Below are positions 27,475 to 35,804 of a stretch of 64,000 nucleotides of DNA, piece after piece (position 1 is the first letter of the stretch; each line of letters starts with the position of its first letter). The stretch is taken from assembly GCA_902769705.1 (NCBI GenBank), contig CACXPX010000005.1, positions 1 through 64,000 of the forward strand, read 5' to 3'. The DNA comes from an uncultured Prevotellaceae bacterium (GTDB taxonomy: Bacteria; Bacteroidota; Bacteroidia; Bacteroidales; Bacteroidaceae). The notes under the pieces are model-generated. The model was not told the DNA's origin. It searched no databases and was given only the letters and a program-made list of their open reading frames with translations. A program made the position numbers and the translations under genes.

Positions 27475-28878
27475 TTAGTAGAAGCGGAAATAGTTGCGGG
27501 CATTATTATACGAAATGTCCTCCACCATTCTCGAAAGCGTCTCCATATCATTGGGGAGCAATCCTTTTTCAACGTCATTGCCCAGAAGATTACACAACAA
27601 ACGACGGAAATACTCGTGGCGAGGATAGCTCAAGAACGAACGTGAATCGGTGAGCATTCCCACGAAGCGGCTCAACAAGCCCAACACAGACAACGCGTTC
27701 ATTTGGCGGGTCATACCATCGAGTTGGTCATTAAACCACCAACCAGAACCGAACTGAATCTTGCCTGGGCAAGAGCCATCTTGGAAGTTGCCAAGCATCG
27801 TGGCTATCACTTCGTTGGCACAGGGGTTCAAAGTATATAATATGGTACGCGTGAGTTTCTTCTCTGAGTTTAGCTTGTTCATGAAACGGCTCATAGCACG
27901 GGCAGTGTTGAATTCGCCAATAGAGTCGAAACCGGTATCAGGACCTAACTGATTGTACATCAGCGTGTTGTTATCGCGTATAGCACCATAATGGAACTGC
28001 TGTGTCCAATCTGCATCATAATCCATCTCGGCCATCTTCGTGAGGAAACAGTTCTTGAATTGGCGGATTTCCAACTCCGAAAGCTGTTGTCCGCGCATAG
28101 CCTTTTCGAAGATTGTCTCGATTTGCGAATCGGTATACTCCTCATCATAGAACTCTTCGATACCGTGATCTGAGAGCTTGCAACCATTCTCGGCAAAGAA
28201 ATCGTGGCGTTTTTGCAAAGCGTCGAGCATGTCGGCAAACTTGGTGATAGTCACACCGCTAACCTCGCCAAGCTGGTTCACGTATGCGGCAAAATCAGGT
28301 TTTTCGATGTTCATAGCCTTATCAGGACGCCAAGCGGGAATCATCTTGACTTCGAATCCGCTCTCGCGAGTTTGCTTATGGAAACGCAAGTCGTCAACAG
28401 GGTCATCAGTCGTGCAGACACACTCCACATGATAGCGGCGCATCAATCCACGAGCTGAATACTCAGGTTGCTTGAGTTTCTCGTTGCACTCGTCAAATAT
28501 CTCGCGAGCAGTTTTAGGACTCAGCAATTTCTCAATGCCAAAAGCTGTCTTCAGTTCCAAGTGAGTCCAATGGTAAAGCGGATTGCGGAAAGTATAGGGA
28601 ACCGTTTCCGCCCATTTCTCGAACTTCTCCCAATCAGATGTGTCCTTACCCGTGCAGAAACGTTCGTCAACACCATTCGTTCGCATAGCACGCCATTTGT
28701 AGTGGTCGCCGCCCAACCAAACCTCGGTGATGCTCCTGAACTTGTGGTCGTTAGCAACCATCTCGGGAATCAAATGACAATGATAGTCGATGATGGGCAT
28801 TTTAGCCGCATGATTGTGGAAAAGTTCCTGAGCGGTTTGCGTCTCGAGCAGGAAGTTCTCATCCATGAATTTTTTCAT
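27475..28878 (-). CDS. uxaC: Uronate (glucuronate/galacturonate) isomerase
   Basis: 467 residues of the amidohydrolase-like UxaC family: metal-binding MPIIDYHCHLIPEM near residue 30, then WLGGDHYKWRAMRTNGVDE, VECVCTTDDPVDDLRFH, KMIPAWRPDKAMNIE, and a C-terminal MLTDSRSFLSYPRHEYFRRL. It converts D-glucuronate to D-fructuronate and D-galacturonate to D-tagaturonate. Monocistronic with its own terminator. A -7 box TACATTTG is at 28941-28948 (minus strand). It suits a pectin- or hemicellulose-degrading gut lifestyle, like the arabinose operon nearby. Confidence 0.95.
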   Translation of the reverse strand: MKKFMDENFLLETQTAQELFHNHAAKMPIIDYHCHLIPEMVANDHKFRSITEVWLGGDHYKWRAMRTNGVDERFCTGKDTSDWEKFEKWAETVPYTFRNPLYHWTHLELKTAFGIEKLLSPKTAREIFDECNEKLKQPEYSARGLMRRYHVECVCTTDDPVDDLRFHKQTRESGFEVKMIPAWRPDKAMNIEKPDFAAYVNQLGEVSGVTITKFADMLDALQKRHDFFAENGCKLSDHGIEEFYDEEYTDSQIETIFEKAMRGQQLSELEIRQFKNCFLTKMAEMDYDADWTQQFHYGAIRDNNTLMYNQLGPDTGFDSIGEFNTARAMSRFMNKLNSEKKLTRTILYTLNPCANEVIATMLGNFQDGSCPGKIQFGSGWWFNDQLDGMTRQMNALSVLGLLSRFVGMLTDSRSFLSYPRHEYFRRLLCNLLGNDVEKGLLPNDMETLSRMVEDISYNNARNYFRFY

Positions 28879-28957
28879 ATCAAAAATCTTTAAGTTTATA
28901 AGTTTTTAAGTTTACAAATTCACATGTGTCGTTTTCAATGCAAATGTAATGATTTTT

Positions 28958-28989
28958 TTTGGATAAAACAGAAAATTAAATTATATTTG
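28958..28989 (+). promoter_or_regulatory. Promoter for the asparaginase gene
   Basis: TTTG (28958-28961), 20 bases, TATATTTG (28982-28989). The ATG is at 29017. Confidence 0.8.
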
Positions 28990-29016
28990 CAGTAAAATTC
29001 ACGCAAACGATGTCGT

Positions 29017-30069
29017 ATGGAGAAAAACAAGCCTTTCAAACGCACAGATAAGGTGTTACTTATCTACACAGGTGGCACTATTGGAATGGGACGGAATCCC
29101 AAGACTGGCGCATTGGAACCGTTGGATTTCAACTATCTGGTGGGTAACCTGCCCGAAATGCAATACATAGAGACAGGCATCGATGTTTATCAGTTCGCCT
29201 CCCCCATCGACTCTAGCGACATGTGTCCTCGCACATGGGCGCAAATCGTAAAAATCATTGCAACCAATTACGATGACTATGACGGCTTTGTGGTTCTCCA
29301 CGGAACAGACACGATGGCATACACCGCCTCTGCATTGTCTTTCATGTTGGAAAATCTGACTAAGCCGGTAATATTGACAGGTTCACAACTCCCCATTGGA
29401 CAATTGCGAACTGACGGAAAAGAAAACCTTGTCACAAGCATCGAACTCGCTTCTTTGCACCATCAAGACGGTACTCCACGAGTGCCTGAAGTGTGCATCT
29501 ATTTCAGTGGGAGGTTGCTAAGGGGTAATAGGTCTACAAAACAAAACGCTGATGGATTCAACGCGTTCGCTTCGTTCAACTATCCTCATCTGTGCGATGC
29601 TGGGGTGAACTTCTCTTTTCACGACCATCATATCCTACGCCCCGATTATTCGCGCCCCATGATTCCGCACTACAACATGAATCCCAATGTTGTGATTTTC
29701 TCGCTCTTTCCTGGCATTCAAGAGAATCTTGTCGGTCATGTACTCGATGCGCCTGAACTTCGTGGAATTGTCATGCGTAGCTTTGGAAGTGGAAATGCAC
29801 CACAACAGCCTTGGCTCTTACGCACACTCCATCACGCTTCCGAACGGGGTGTTGTCGTGGTAAACATCAGCCAATGCGTGGCGGGATGCGTTGAAATGGA
29901 ACGATACGACACAGGATATCAGCTGAAAAGCGCAGGAGTCGTGAGTGGATATGACAGTACGGTGGAAGCGGCGGCTACAAAACTGATGTTCCTCAACGCA
30001 AAATACAATGACGAACAAACAGTTCGCAATATGATGAACCATTCCATTGCTGGAGAAATAACAATATAA
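29017..30069 (+). CDS. ansA: Type I L-asparaginase
   Basis: 350 residues without a signal peptide, so the cytoplasmic type. Catalytic threonine motifs: LLIYTGGTIGMGRNP near residue 14 and VLHGTDTMAYTASALSFML near 90. Further family landmarks are ILTGSQLPIGQLRTDGKENL, RLLRGNRSTKQNADGFNAF and VVVNISQCVAGCVEMERYDTG (split here: VVVNISQC, then MERYDTG). It hydrolyses asparagine to aspartate and ammonia. Followed 55 bases later by rubrerythrin. Confidence 0.94.
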   Translation: MEKNKPFKRTDKVLLIYTGGTIGMGRNPKTGALEPLDFNYLVGNLPEMQYIETGIDVYQFASPIDSSDMCPRTWAQIVKIIATNYDDYDGFVVLHGTDTMAYTASALSFMLENLTKPVILTGSQLPIGQLRTDGKENLVTSIELASLHHQDGTPRVPEVCIYFSGRLLRGNRSTKQNADGFNAFASFNYPHLCDAGVNFSFHDHHILRPDYSRPMIPHYNMNPNVVIFSLFPGIQENLVGHVLDAPELRGIVMRSFGSGNAPQQPWLLRTLHHASERGVVVVNISQCVAGCVEMERYDTGYQLKSAGVVSGYDSTVEAAATKLMFLNAKYNDEQTVRNMMNHSIAGEITI

Positions 30070-30124
30070 GATTCAGAAACGACTATATTCTTAATTCATA
30101 TTATTAACATAAACAAAAAGCATT

Positions 30125-30667
30125 ATGAAAGAACTGAAAGGAACAAAAACCGAGAAAAACCTGCAAGAGGCTTTTGCTGGTGAGAGTCAGGCTCGCAACA
30201 AGTACAGCTACTGGGCAAGCAAAGCTAAGAAAGATGGCTATCAGCAGATTGCCGCTATCTTCGAAGAGACTGCCGCTAACGAGAAAGAACACGCCAAGAT
30301 GTGGTTCAAGTTGTTGGAAGGTGGAGCCATTAAATCGACTCCTGAAAACTTGAAAGCCGCTGCTGAGGGCGAGAACTTCGAGTGGACAGACATGTATGCT
30401 AAGATGGCTGTTGAAGCCGATGAAGAGGGATTCCCTGAGATTGCTGAGAAATTCCGTAGTGTTGCTGCAATTGAGAAAGCCCACGAAGAGCGTTATCGCA
30501 AATTGTTAAGCAACATCGAGGAAGGTATCGTGTTCTCACGCGATGGCGATAAGATTTGGCAATGCCGCAATTGTGGCCATATCGTCATTGGCCCGAATGC
30601 ACCTGAGATATGCCCTGTTTGCGACCATCCACAAGCATATTTCGAACTAAAAGCCGAGAATTACTAA
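30125..30667 (+). CDS. Rubrerythrin
   Basis: 180 residues: an N-terminal four-helix ferritin-like diiron domain with carboxylate/His motifs ([33 protein letters not shown], and [15 protein letters not shown]) and a C-terminal rubredoxin-like iron site with two CxxC knuckles ([21 protein letters not shown]). It reduces hydrogen peroxide in the cytoplasm of anaerobes. No own promoter stands out in the 55-bp gap after asparaginase. A terminator follows. Confidence 0.96.
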   Translation: MKELKGTKTEKNLQEAFAGESQARNKYSYWASKAKKDGYQQIAAIFEETAANEKEHAKMWFKLLEGGAIKSTPENLKAAAEGENFEWTDMYAKMAVEADEEGFPEIAEKFRSVAAIEKAHEERYRKLLSNIEEGIVFSRDGDKIWQCRNCGHIVIGPNAPEICPVCDHPQAYFELKAENY

Positions 30668-30724
30668 ACAGTAATTGCGGAACACCTCTAAGATGAATCT
30701 ATAAAAAGATCATCTTTTCTCAAC

Positions 30725-30787
30725 AATAGCCGTGTTGTGGATTGTAAAGGTTTACCTAGCTGCAATTCATGATACGGCTATTGTTTT
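30725..30787 (+). terminator. Terminator after rubrerythrin
   Basis: AATAGCCGT (30725-30733) pairs with ACGGCTATT (30774-30782) across a long loop, followed by GTTTTTA. Confidence 0.65.
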
Positions 30788-30914
30788 TATGTACAAAAAC
30801 GACTGCATCATCCTCAATTGTCGGTATAAAACACCACTAAATGCGTTAATCTTCCCAAAACTTGCAATTATTAAATAATTTATATGTAAATTTGCACTCA
30901 CAAAAAAAGGGAAA

Positions 30915-32054
30915 ATGAACAAGACGATAGAATTTGAAGATACTAGCGTTCGAATTTACGGCTTTGACAATGGGACAGAAGTATCTGAGTTCCATGTAAT
31001 TATCAATGTCAAGAATCCATTCTTGACATATACTGAGCAACTCACATCAGTCATGGAAACCTTCTCCTCTGTCAGGAAAACTGAACTTAATGGAGCTGAG
31101 ACGGTGTTTAAACGCTATTTCTTAAGCGATGCAGCCAACCAAAGCGATGAACTGATGAATTGGGAGCTGGAAACTCCCAACTGTGCACTATCTGTGATAC
31201 AACAAGGTCCTCTCAATGGAACAAAAATCGCTCTTTGGGCTTATTTGCTCACAGGTGTACAGACAAGAGCGCTCTCAAGTGGTCTTTTCGAAGTCAGTCA
31301 CGGAAACTATCGCCACCTATGGCTTACAGGTGCTTGCTGTAAAGCCAAGGATTCCGAACGCCAAACAAGAATTATCTTGAACGATTATATCATGCAATTG
31401 GCCAACGAAGGATGCAACTTAGCTAATAATTGCATTCGGACATGGCTCTTTGTAAACGATGTAGACTTGAACTATGCTGGTGTCGTAAAAGCAAGGAATG
31501 AAGTGTTCATCACTCAAAACTTGACCGACCAGACACATTTTATTGCTAGTACAGGCATCGGAGGCAGGCAAGCCGACCCTCATGTGCTTTCACAAATAGA
31601 TGCTTACGCCATTGATGGCATCAAGAAGGAACAAATCAGCTATCTCTATGCACCGACTCATCTTAATCGGACAAGCGACTATGGGGTGAGTTTCGAACGT
31701 GGTACATATGTTGACTACGGCGATCGCAGACATGTATTCATCTCAGGAACAGCAAGCATCAATAACAAAGGCGAGATTGTCCATAGAGGTGATGTAAGGG
31801 CTCAATGCCATCGTATGTGGGAAAATGTTGAAACTTTGCTGGCAGAAGCCGGATGTACATTTGACGATGCCGCACAGATGATTGTCTATCTCCGCGATCC
31901 TGCTGACTATCAAATCGTTAAGCAACTCTATGAGGAGCGTTTCCCAAATAAGCCTTGGGTTATTGTAAACGCAAAAGTTTGCCGTCCCGGATGGCTCATT
32001 GAAATGGAAACAATGGCAATTAAAAAGCAAGAAACCTCACATCCCGCTTTCTAA
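30915..32054 (+). CDS. Rid-family (RidA/YjgF) protein with chorismatase-like layout
   Basis: 379 residues. The C-terminal part (about 255-375) is RidA-like: RRHVFISGTASINNKGEIVH, VETLLAEAGCTFDDAAQMIV, and RPGWLIEMETMAI at the end. The N-terminal ~240 residues form a second related domain with YLYAPTHLNRTSDYGVSFER at the junction. The two-domain length and arrangement recall FkbO/Hyg5/XanB2 chorismatases and their relatives, but I cannot confirm their catalytic residues, so activity is not assigned. A -7 box TAAATTTG at 30887-30894 precedes the ATG. It shares a bidirectional terminator with rny. Confidence 0.7.
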   Translation: MNKTIEFEDTSVRIYGFDNGTEVSEFHVIINVKNPFLTYTEQLTSVMETFSSVRKTELNGAETVFKRYFLSDAANQSDELMNWELETPNCALSVIQQGPLNGTKIALWAYLLTGVQTRALSSGLFEVSHGNYRHLWLTGACCKAKDSERQTRIILNDYIMQLANEGCNLANNCIRTWLFVNDVDLNYAGVVKARNEVFITQNLTDQTHFIASTGIGGRQADPHVLSQIDAYAIDGIKKEQISYLYAPTHLNRTSDYGVSFERGTYVDYGDRRHVFISGTASINNKGEIVHRGDVRAQCHRMWENVETLLAEAGCTFDDAAQMIVYLRDPADYQIVKQLYEERFPNKPWVIVNAKVCRPGWLIEMETMAIKKQETSHPAF

Positions 32055-32068
32055 ATCATTGCAAGAAA

Positions 32069-32110
32069 AAAAACTCCACCAACTACAAGCATGTAATTGG
32101 TGGAGTTTTT
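32069..32110. terminator. Bidirectional terminator between the Rid gene and rny
   Basis: AAAAACTCCACCAA (32069-32082) pairs perfectly with TTGGTGGAGTTTTT (32097-32110); A-run and T-run flank the stem on either side. Confidence 0.92.
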
Positions 32111-32125
32111 CTTTAAACGGCAATC

Positions 32126-33679
32126 TTATTTCGCGTAAGCCACAGAGCGTGTTTCACGAATCACGGTAATCTTCACTTGTCCGGGATACGTCATTTCATT
32201 CTGTATCTTCGTAGCAATCTCGCCACTCAGCTTTTCAGTTTCAGCATCGTCCATCTTATCGGCTCCCACGATGACACGAAGCTCGCGACCTGCCTGGATA
32301 GCATAAGTCTTCGTAACACCAGGATAACTCATGGCGATGGCTTCAAGATCGTTCAAACGCTTGATATATGCCTCAACGATTTCACGGCGGGCACCAGGAC
32401 GAGCACCTGAAATAGCATCACAAACCTGAACAATCGGAGCAAGCAATGTATTCATCTCCATCTCATCGTGGTGGGCGCCGATAGCATTACAAATATCCGG
32501 TTTTTCCTTGAATTTCTCGGCAATCTTAGCACCATAAAGAGCATGAGGCAACTCGCTCTCCTCATCGGGTACCTTTCCTATATCATGCAACAATCCGGCG
32601 CGCTTTGCCTTCTTGGGATTAAGTCCAAGTTCGCTTGCCATAACAGCACAAAGATTAGCTGTTTCACGGGCGTGCTGCAACAAATTTTGGCCATATGAAC
32701 TACGATACTTCATCTTTCCGATGATTCTTATCAGTTCGGGATGTAATCCATGAATACCCAAATCAATTGCGGTACGCTTACCAGTCTCAATGATTTCGTT
32801 CTCCAATTGCTTCTTCACCTTAGCCACGACCTCCTCAATACGTGCCGGATGGATTCGTCCATCACTAACCAATTGGTGAAGAGCCAGACGGCAGACCTCG
32901 CGGCGAATAGGATCGAAAGCAGAAATGACAATAGCTTCAGGCGTGTCGTCAACAACGATTTCAACTCCTGCAGCAGCCTCTAAAGCGCGAATATTACGGC
33001 CTTCACGTCCGATAATACGGCCCTTCACTTCATCGTTGTCAATATGGAACACCGATACTGAATTCTCAATAGCTGTTTCCGTAGCAACACGCTGAATGGT
33101 TTGTATGACTATCTTCTTGGCTTGGGCATTCGCGTTAAGCTTGGCTTCATCAATTATCTCGTTGATATAACTAGCGGCATCTGTGCGAGCCTCATCTTTC
33201 AGGCTTTCCACCAAACGGCTCTTGGCTTCTTCAGCACTCAATCCAGAGAGTTCTTCAAGCTTAGCACGCTCTTGGCTCTGCATCTTCTCAAGTTCCTCTT
33301 GCTTGATGGCCAACAGTTTCTTTTCGTTCTCAATGCGCTGCTGCCCTTGCTCCACCTCCTGCTTACGGCGTCCCAATTCTTCTTGGCGTTGATTCAAGGA
33401 GATTTCGCGCTGCTTCAGTTTGTTTTCACTTTGTTGGATGCGCTGATTCCGTTGCTGAACCTCCTTTTCCAGTTCGCTTTTCTTGTTAAGGAACTTCTCC
33501 TTGACTTCAAGCAACTTTTTTTCTTTAACGACCTCAGCGTCTTTAATCACTTTTTCGGCATCTTTCTCAGCTGCCGCAATTACTTGGTTATATTTTCCCT
33601 TAACAACGTAACGGAAAACCACATAGCCGATAACCGCTCCCACTATCAGAGCGACGGCCGCAATTAGAAATTCAATCAT
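32126..33679 (-). CDS. rny: Ribonuclease Y
   Basis: 517 residues: one N-terminal membrane helix ([20 protein letters not shown]), a long coiled coil (about 30-200, rich in Glu/Lys/Gln), a KH RNA-binding domain ([20 protein letters not shown]), and an HD metal-dependent phosphodiesterase domain ([14 protein letters not shown], then [11 protein letters not shown]). It is a membrane-anchored endonuclease that starts mRNA decay. Last gene of the coiled-coil/zapA/rny operon. Confidence 0.97.
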   Translation of the reverse strand: MIEFLIAAVALIVGAVIGYVVFRYVVKGKYNQVIAAAEKDAEKVIKDAEVVKEKKLLEVKEKFLNKKSELEKEVQQRNQRIQQSENKLKQREISLNQRQEELGRRKQEVEQGQQRIENEKKLLAIKQEELEKMQSQERAKLEELSGLSAEEAKSRLVESLKDEARTDAASYINEIIDEAKLNANAQAKKIVIQTIQRVATETAIENSVSVFHIDNDEVKGRIIGREGRNIRALEAAAGVEIVVDDTPEAIVISAFDPIRREVCRLALHQLVSDGRIHPARIEEVVAKVKKQLENEIIETGKRTAIDLGIHGLHPELIRIIGKMKYRSSYGQNLLQHARETANLCAVMASELGLNPKKAKRAGLLHDIGKVPDEESELPHALYGAKIAEKFKEKPDICNAIGAHHDEMEMNTLLAPIVQVCDAISGARPGARREIVEAYIKRLNDLEAIAMSYPGVTKTYAIQAGRELRVIVGADKMDDAETEKLSGEIATKIQNEMTYPGQVKITVIRETRSVAYAK

Positions 33680-33706
33680 TTTTAATGTATATAATAGTTA
33701 ATATTC

Positions 33707-34009
33707 TCACGAGTCCTTCAACGCTTCTTCGATTTCTGAAGTCAACTTACTGAGAATATCGCTAAAAGGTGCTGTATCATTACGTTTCGCCTCTTTCTCA
33801 TAGCGCAACGCAATGTCCAACATTGCAGCATACAGTATCTCCTTATCGCCCCGTTTTCCTTTCAGAATCTTGGCGTAAGTGTTCACCGTATCATTTATCA
33901 TTGAGGCCGCATTTCTATACACTTCTTCTTCATCGCGGTAGACTTTCACCGCCATCTCGGTGTCATAGAGATGCAACCTTATGTTCAGTTTGTTGTTTTC
34001 TTCAGCCAT
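33707..34009 (-). CDS. zapA: Cell division protein ZapA
   Basis: 100 residues matching ZapA: the N-terminal globular part LNIRLHLYDTEMAVKVYRDE and the helix EEVYRNAASMINDTVNTYAK, with conserved DKEILYAAMLDIALRYEKEA. ZapA binds FtsZ and cross-links its filaments at the division site. It lies 27 bases upstream of rny and 13 bases after the coiled-coil gene. Confidence 0.9.
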   Translation of the reverse strand: MAEENNKLNIRLHLYDTEMAVKVYRDEEEVYRNAASMINDTVNTYAKILKGKRGDKEILYAAMLDIALRYEKEAKRNDTAPFSDILSKLTSEIEEALKDS

Positions 34010-34022
34010 CGCTCCAGACGTT

Positions 34023-34316
34023 TTACTTTTCGCTCAGTAGCGTGATACACTTGTTGACGTCTCTGATGAGCTTTGAAAGACGTTTCTTCGAACTCTCCAA
34101 ATCAGAGTCCGTGATTTCAATCATCTTCGCCATCTTGAGACTATTGTAATCGTTCTGCGCCTGAGTCAACTGAGCCTCCAATTGCTTGATGCGAGCATCG
34201 CGCTCATCCACCATCGCATACAATTCACTGTTCTCCTTTTTCACATCCTTGTATTGGAGAATCATCTGCCTAATGCGAGTGGCAAAAAGAGTCAAAGTTT
34301 TCTCATTTGCGTCCAT
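34023..34316 (-). CDS. Coiled-coil protein upstream of zapA (ZapB-like by position)
   Basis: 97 residues, almost entirely helical. Heptad-type spacing is visible in RIRQMILQYKDVKKENSELY and DERDARIKQLEAQLTQAQND. No enzyme motif or membrane segment. In size, coiled-coil nature and linkage to zapA it resembles ZapB, a ZapA-binding coiled coil, but sequence similarity to E. coli ZapB is not evident; the role is inferred from position. First gene of the operon with a clear promoter. Confidence 0.8.
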   Translation of the reverse strand: MDANEKTLTLFATRIRQMILQYKDVKKENSELYAMVDERDARIKQLEAQLTQAQNDYNSLKMAKMIEITDSDLESSKKRLSKLIRDVNKCITLLSEK

Positions 34317-34334
34317 AGAATCACAATTTGGTTA

Positions 34335-34365
34335 CAAAGTTAATAGAATTCTTCGACAATTCAAA
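34335..34365 (-). promoter_or_regulatory. Promoter of the coiled-coil/zapA/rny operon
   Basis: Read on the minus strand: TTTG (34365-34362), 19 bases, TAACTTTG (34342-34335). Exact Bacteroidetes consensus, 19 bases from the ATG at 34316. Confidence 0.85.
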
Positions 34366-34471
34366 ATAAATCACGACATTTTTTCAAATAACTTTGAGAA
34401 ACACCATTTTATGAAGTTTCATTCTATCTAACTTACAACCTATTTTCACTTCAACCAAACTGCAAATTGGC

Positions 34472-35101
34472 TCACTTATCAGACTTTTCTTCAGCAGGTT
34501 TCGGTTCTTTCTTAGCCAACATCACAACCTGATAGACAAAGTCAGTAATCCAATTCTGGCTGAATCCCAAACGATTGTTATATTTCCGAATAGCCATCAC
34601 GGTTTTCATCACGCCAGCATCTTTGTAATCGTTTTTATTGAAAATGTCGTTCACCGTTTTCTCCGTCATCTGATAGATGGCTTTCTTAAAGAAAGAAGGC
34701 ATTCTCAACTTGAACTTCATCAAATTGCCCATCAGCATCATCAAGTCCTGTGAAAAGCCTTGAAACTGATAAAGATAGGTTTGCACATCTTGCATCTTAT
34801 GGCAATTCTTACGAATGCTTTGGTCTATTTCCTTGAAAAAGCTATCGTCAGTTCCGTAAATTTCTTTCATCAACTTTTTGCAATGCGACTTCTCGCCCAA
34901 ACCCAACTTATTGTTCATCGTTGGAACATGGAGTGTAGCCTTAAAGGTCCGCAAGTCGGGAAGCATAGCTATGTTAGTGATTCCCAGGTTAGAAGCTAAT
35001 GATGCTTGAAAATAAACTCTAACCAAAGTCATGTAGTCTTCCATACCACCGACTTTAGCGTTTTCCTTCTTTCTTCCAAATATTTTTGATAAAAATCCCA
35101 T
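34472..35101 (-). CDS. Conserved-looking hypothetical protein
   Basis: 209 residues, soluble, basic, mostly helical, with a Met/Phe-rich centre (FQGFSQDLMMLMGNLMKFKL). It starts MGFLSKIFGRKKENAKVGG, an amphipathic N terminus that could sit at a membrane, and ends in a Lys/Glu/Pro-rich tail (KEPKPAEEKSDK). No motif that I recognise. It has its own exact-consensus promoter, and codon use resembles the flanking housekeeping genes, so it is probably a real core gene of the group. Confidence 0.8.
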   Translation of the reverse strand: MGFLSKIFGRKKENAKVGGMEDYMTLVRVYFQASLASNLGITNIAMLPDLRTFKATLHVPTMNNKLGLGEKSHCKKLMKEIYGTDDSFFKEIDQSIRKNCHKMQDVQTYLYQFQGFSQDLMMLMGNLMKFKLRMPSFFKKAIYQMTEKTVNDIFNKNDYKDAGVMKTVMAIRKYNNRLGFSQNWITDFVYQVVMLAKKEPKPAEEKSDK

Positions 35102-35158
35102 ATAAATTTGTAAAGTATTTTGTTATAAATAGAACAGATTCGGCAAATGAATCTTTTG

Positions 35159-35189
35159 CAAAATTACAACAATCTTGCGAATATCCAAA
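35159..35189 (-). promoter_or_regulatory. Promoter of the hypothetical gene ending at 34472
   Basis: Minus strand: TTTG (35189-35186), 19 bases, TAATTTTG (35166-35159). The ATG is at 35101. Confidence 0.8.
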
Positions 35190-35400
35190 ATAAAAACAAT
35201 AAAAACAACACCCCAAATTACAAATTACGCACGAGGCGCAAAAGGAGGAGTATGTAAAAATAATTCCGAATTATTACACAAAACACACCACTATTTTTGC
35301 ATGAATCCCAGCAATAGGCCAAAACAAACGCAAAAATGGATGCGGTCCTAAACCGTTGGAAATCAAACAGTTCCGATTTATTTACATTTTCAGAATTTGT
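35190..35400. other. Intergenic DNA without recognised genes
   Basis: AT-rich spacer between the divergent hypothetical gene and the polysaccharide operon. Short frames on both strands lack coding character and recognisable products. Confidence 0.5.
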
Positions 35401-35596
35401 CATTGCATAGCTTTGGGCGTCTCAAAGCATATCTTTTACCTTGTGAAAAGGGGCTTCTAAGCCATCAAAAAAGGGCTTTTGGAACTGCCAAAGCATGCTT
35501 TCAACGAAGAAAAAGAATCCGAACAAGAAGCAAAAAAGAGTTTCCAACCAGCCGAAAACACGTTTTTTCGTTTTTCCAAAGCTAAAACAAGTCTAT
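35401..35596. repeat. 22-bp-period array C (AAAGCATGCTTT dyads)
   Basis: Five contiguous 22-bp units start at 35401, 35423, 35445, 35467 and 35489. Each centres on a dyad: GCATAGCTTT, AAAGCATATCTTTT, AAAAGGGGCTTCT, AAAAAGGGCTTTT and AAAGCATGCTTT. After a 20-bp break, weaker A-run/T-run units continue on a 22-bp grid at 35531, 35553 and 35575. It lies about 130-320 bases upstream of the polysaccharide promoter. The unit type also occurs once at 27190 at the edge of array B. Confidence 0.7.
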
Positions 35597-35722
35597 TGTC
35601 AACTAAAGAATTGTCAGAGTTTTTGGTGTTTATTTTACTTTTCCCGAATCTCAGAAAATCATCAAAACGTCCACGTATGAAAGATAAATATCTATAAAAA
35701 ACAAGTTTTTTCCTCCTATCAC

Positions 35723-35784
35723 TTTGCTTATTACTGTTTTTTTCGTAACTTTGCACCGCTTTTTAAAATTATGCTCTGCATAAT
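35723..35784 (+). promoter_or_regulatory. Promoter and leader hairpin of the plus-strand polysaccharide operon
   Basis: TTTG (35723-35726), 19 bases, TAACTTTG (35746-35753): exact consensus. In the presumed leader ATTATGC (35768-35774) and GCATAAT (35778-35784) form a perfect 7-bp stem with a 3-base loop, 20 bases before the ATG at 35805. No invertible-promoter repeats and no UpxY-type antiterminator gene are seen. Confidence 0.75.
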
Positions 35785-35804
35785 CCCATTAGCATAGAAA
35801 CTGT

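Noticed and set aside
33101-33667. Plus-strand frame opposite the rny coiled coil
   Set aside because: The Leu/Phe-rich product is the reverse complement of Glu/Lys/Gln coiled-coil codons, not a membrane protein gene.
35397-35697. Short plus-strand frames upstream of the polysaccharide operon
   Set aside because: They run through array C and A-rich DNA with no coding character and no orthologous look.
35700-35804. Invertible capsule promoter
   Set aside because: No flanking inverted repeats of the length used by Bacteroides phase-variable capsule promoters and no nearby invertase gene in the window.
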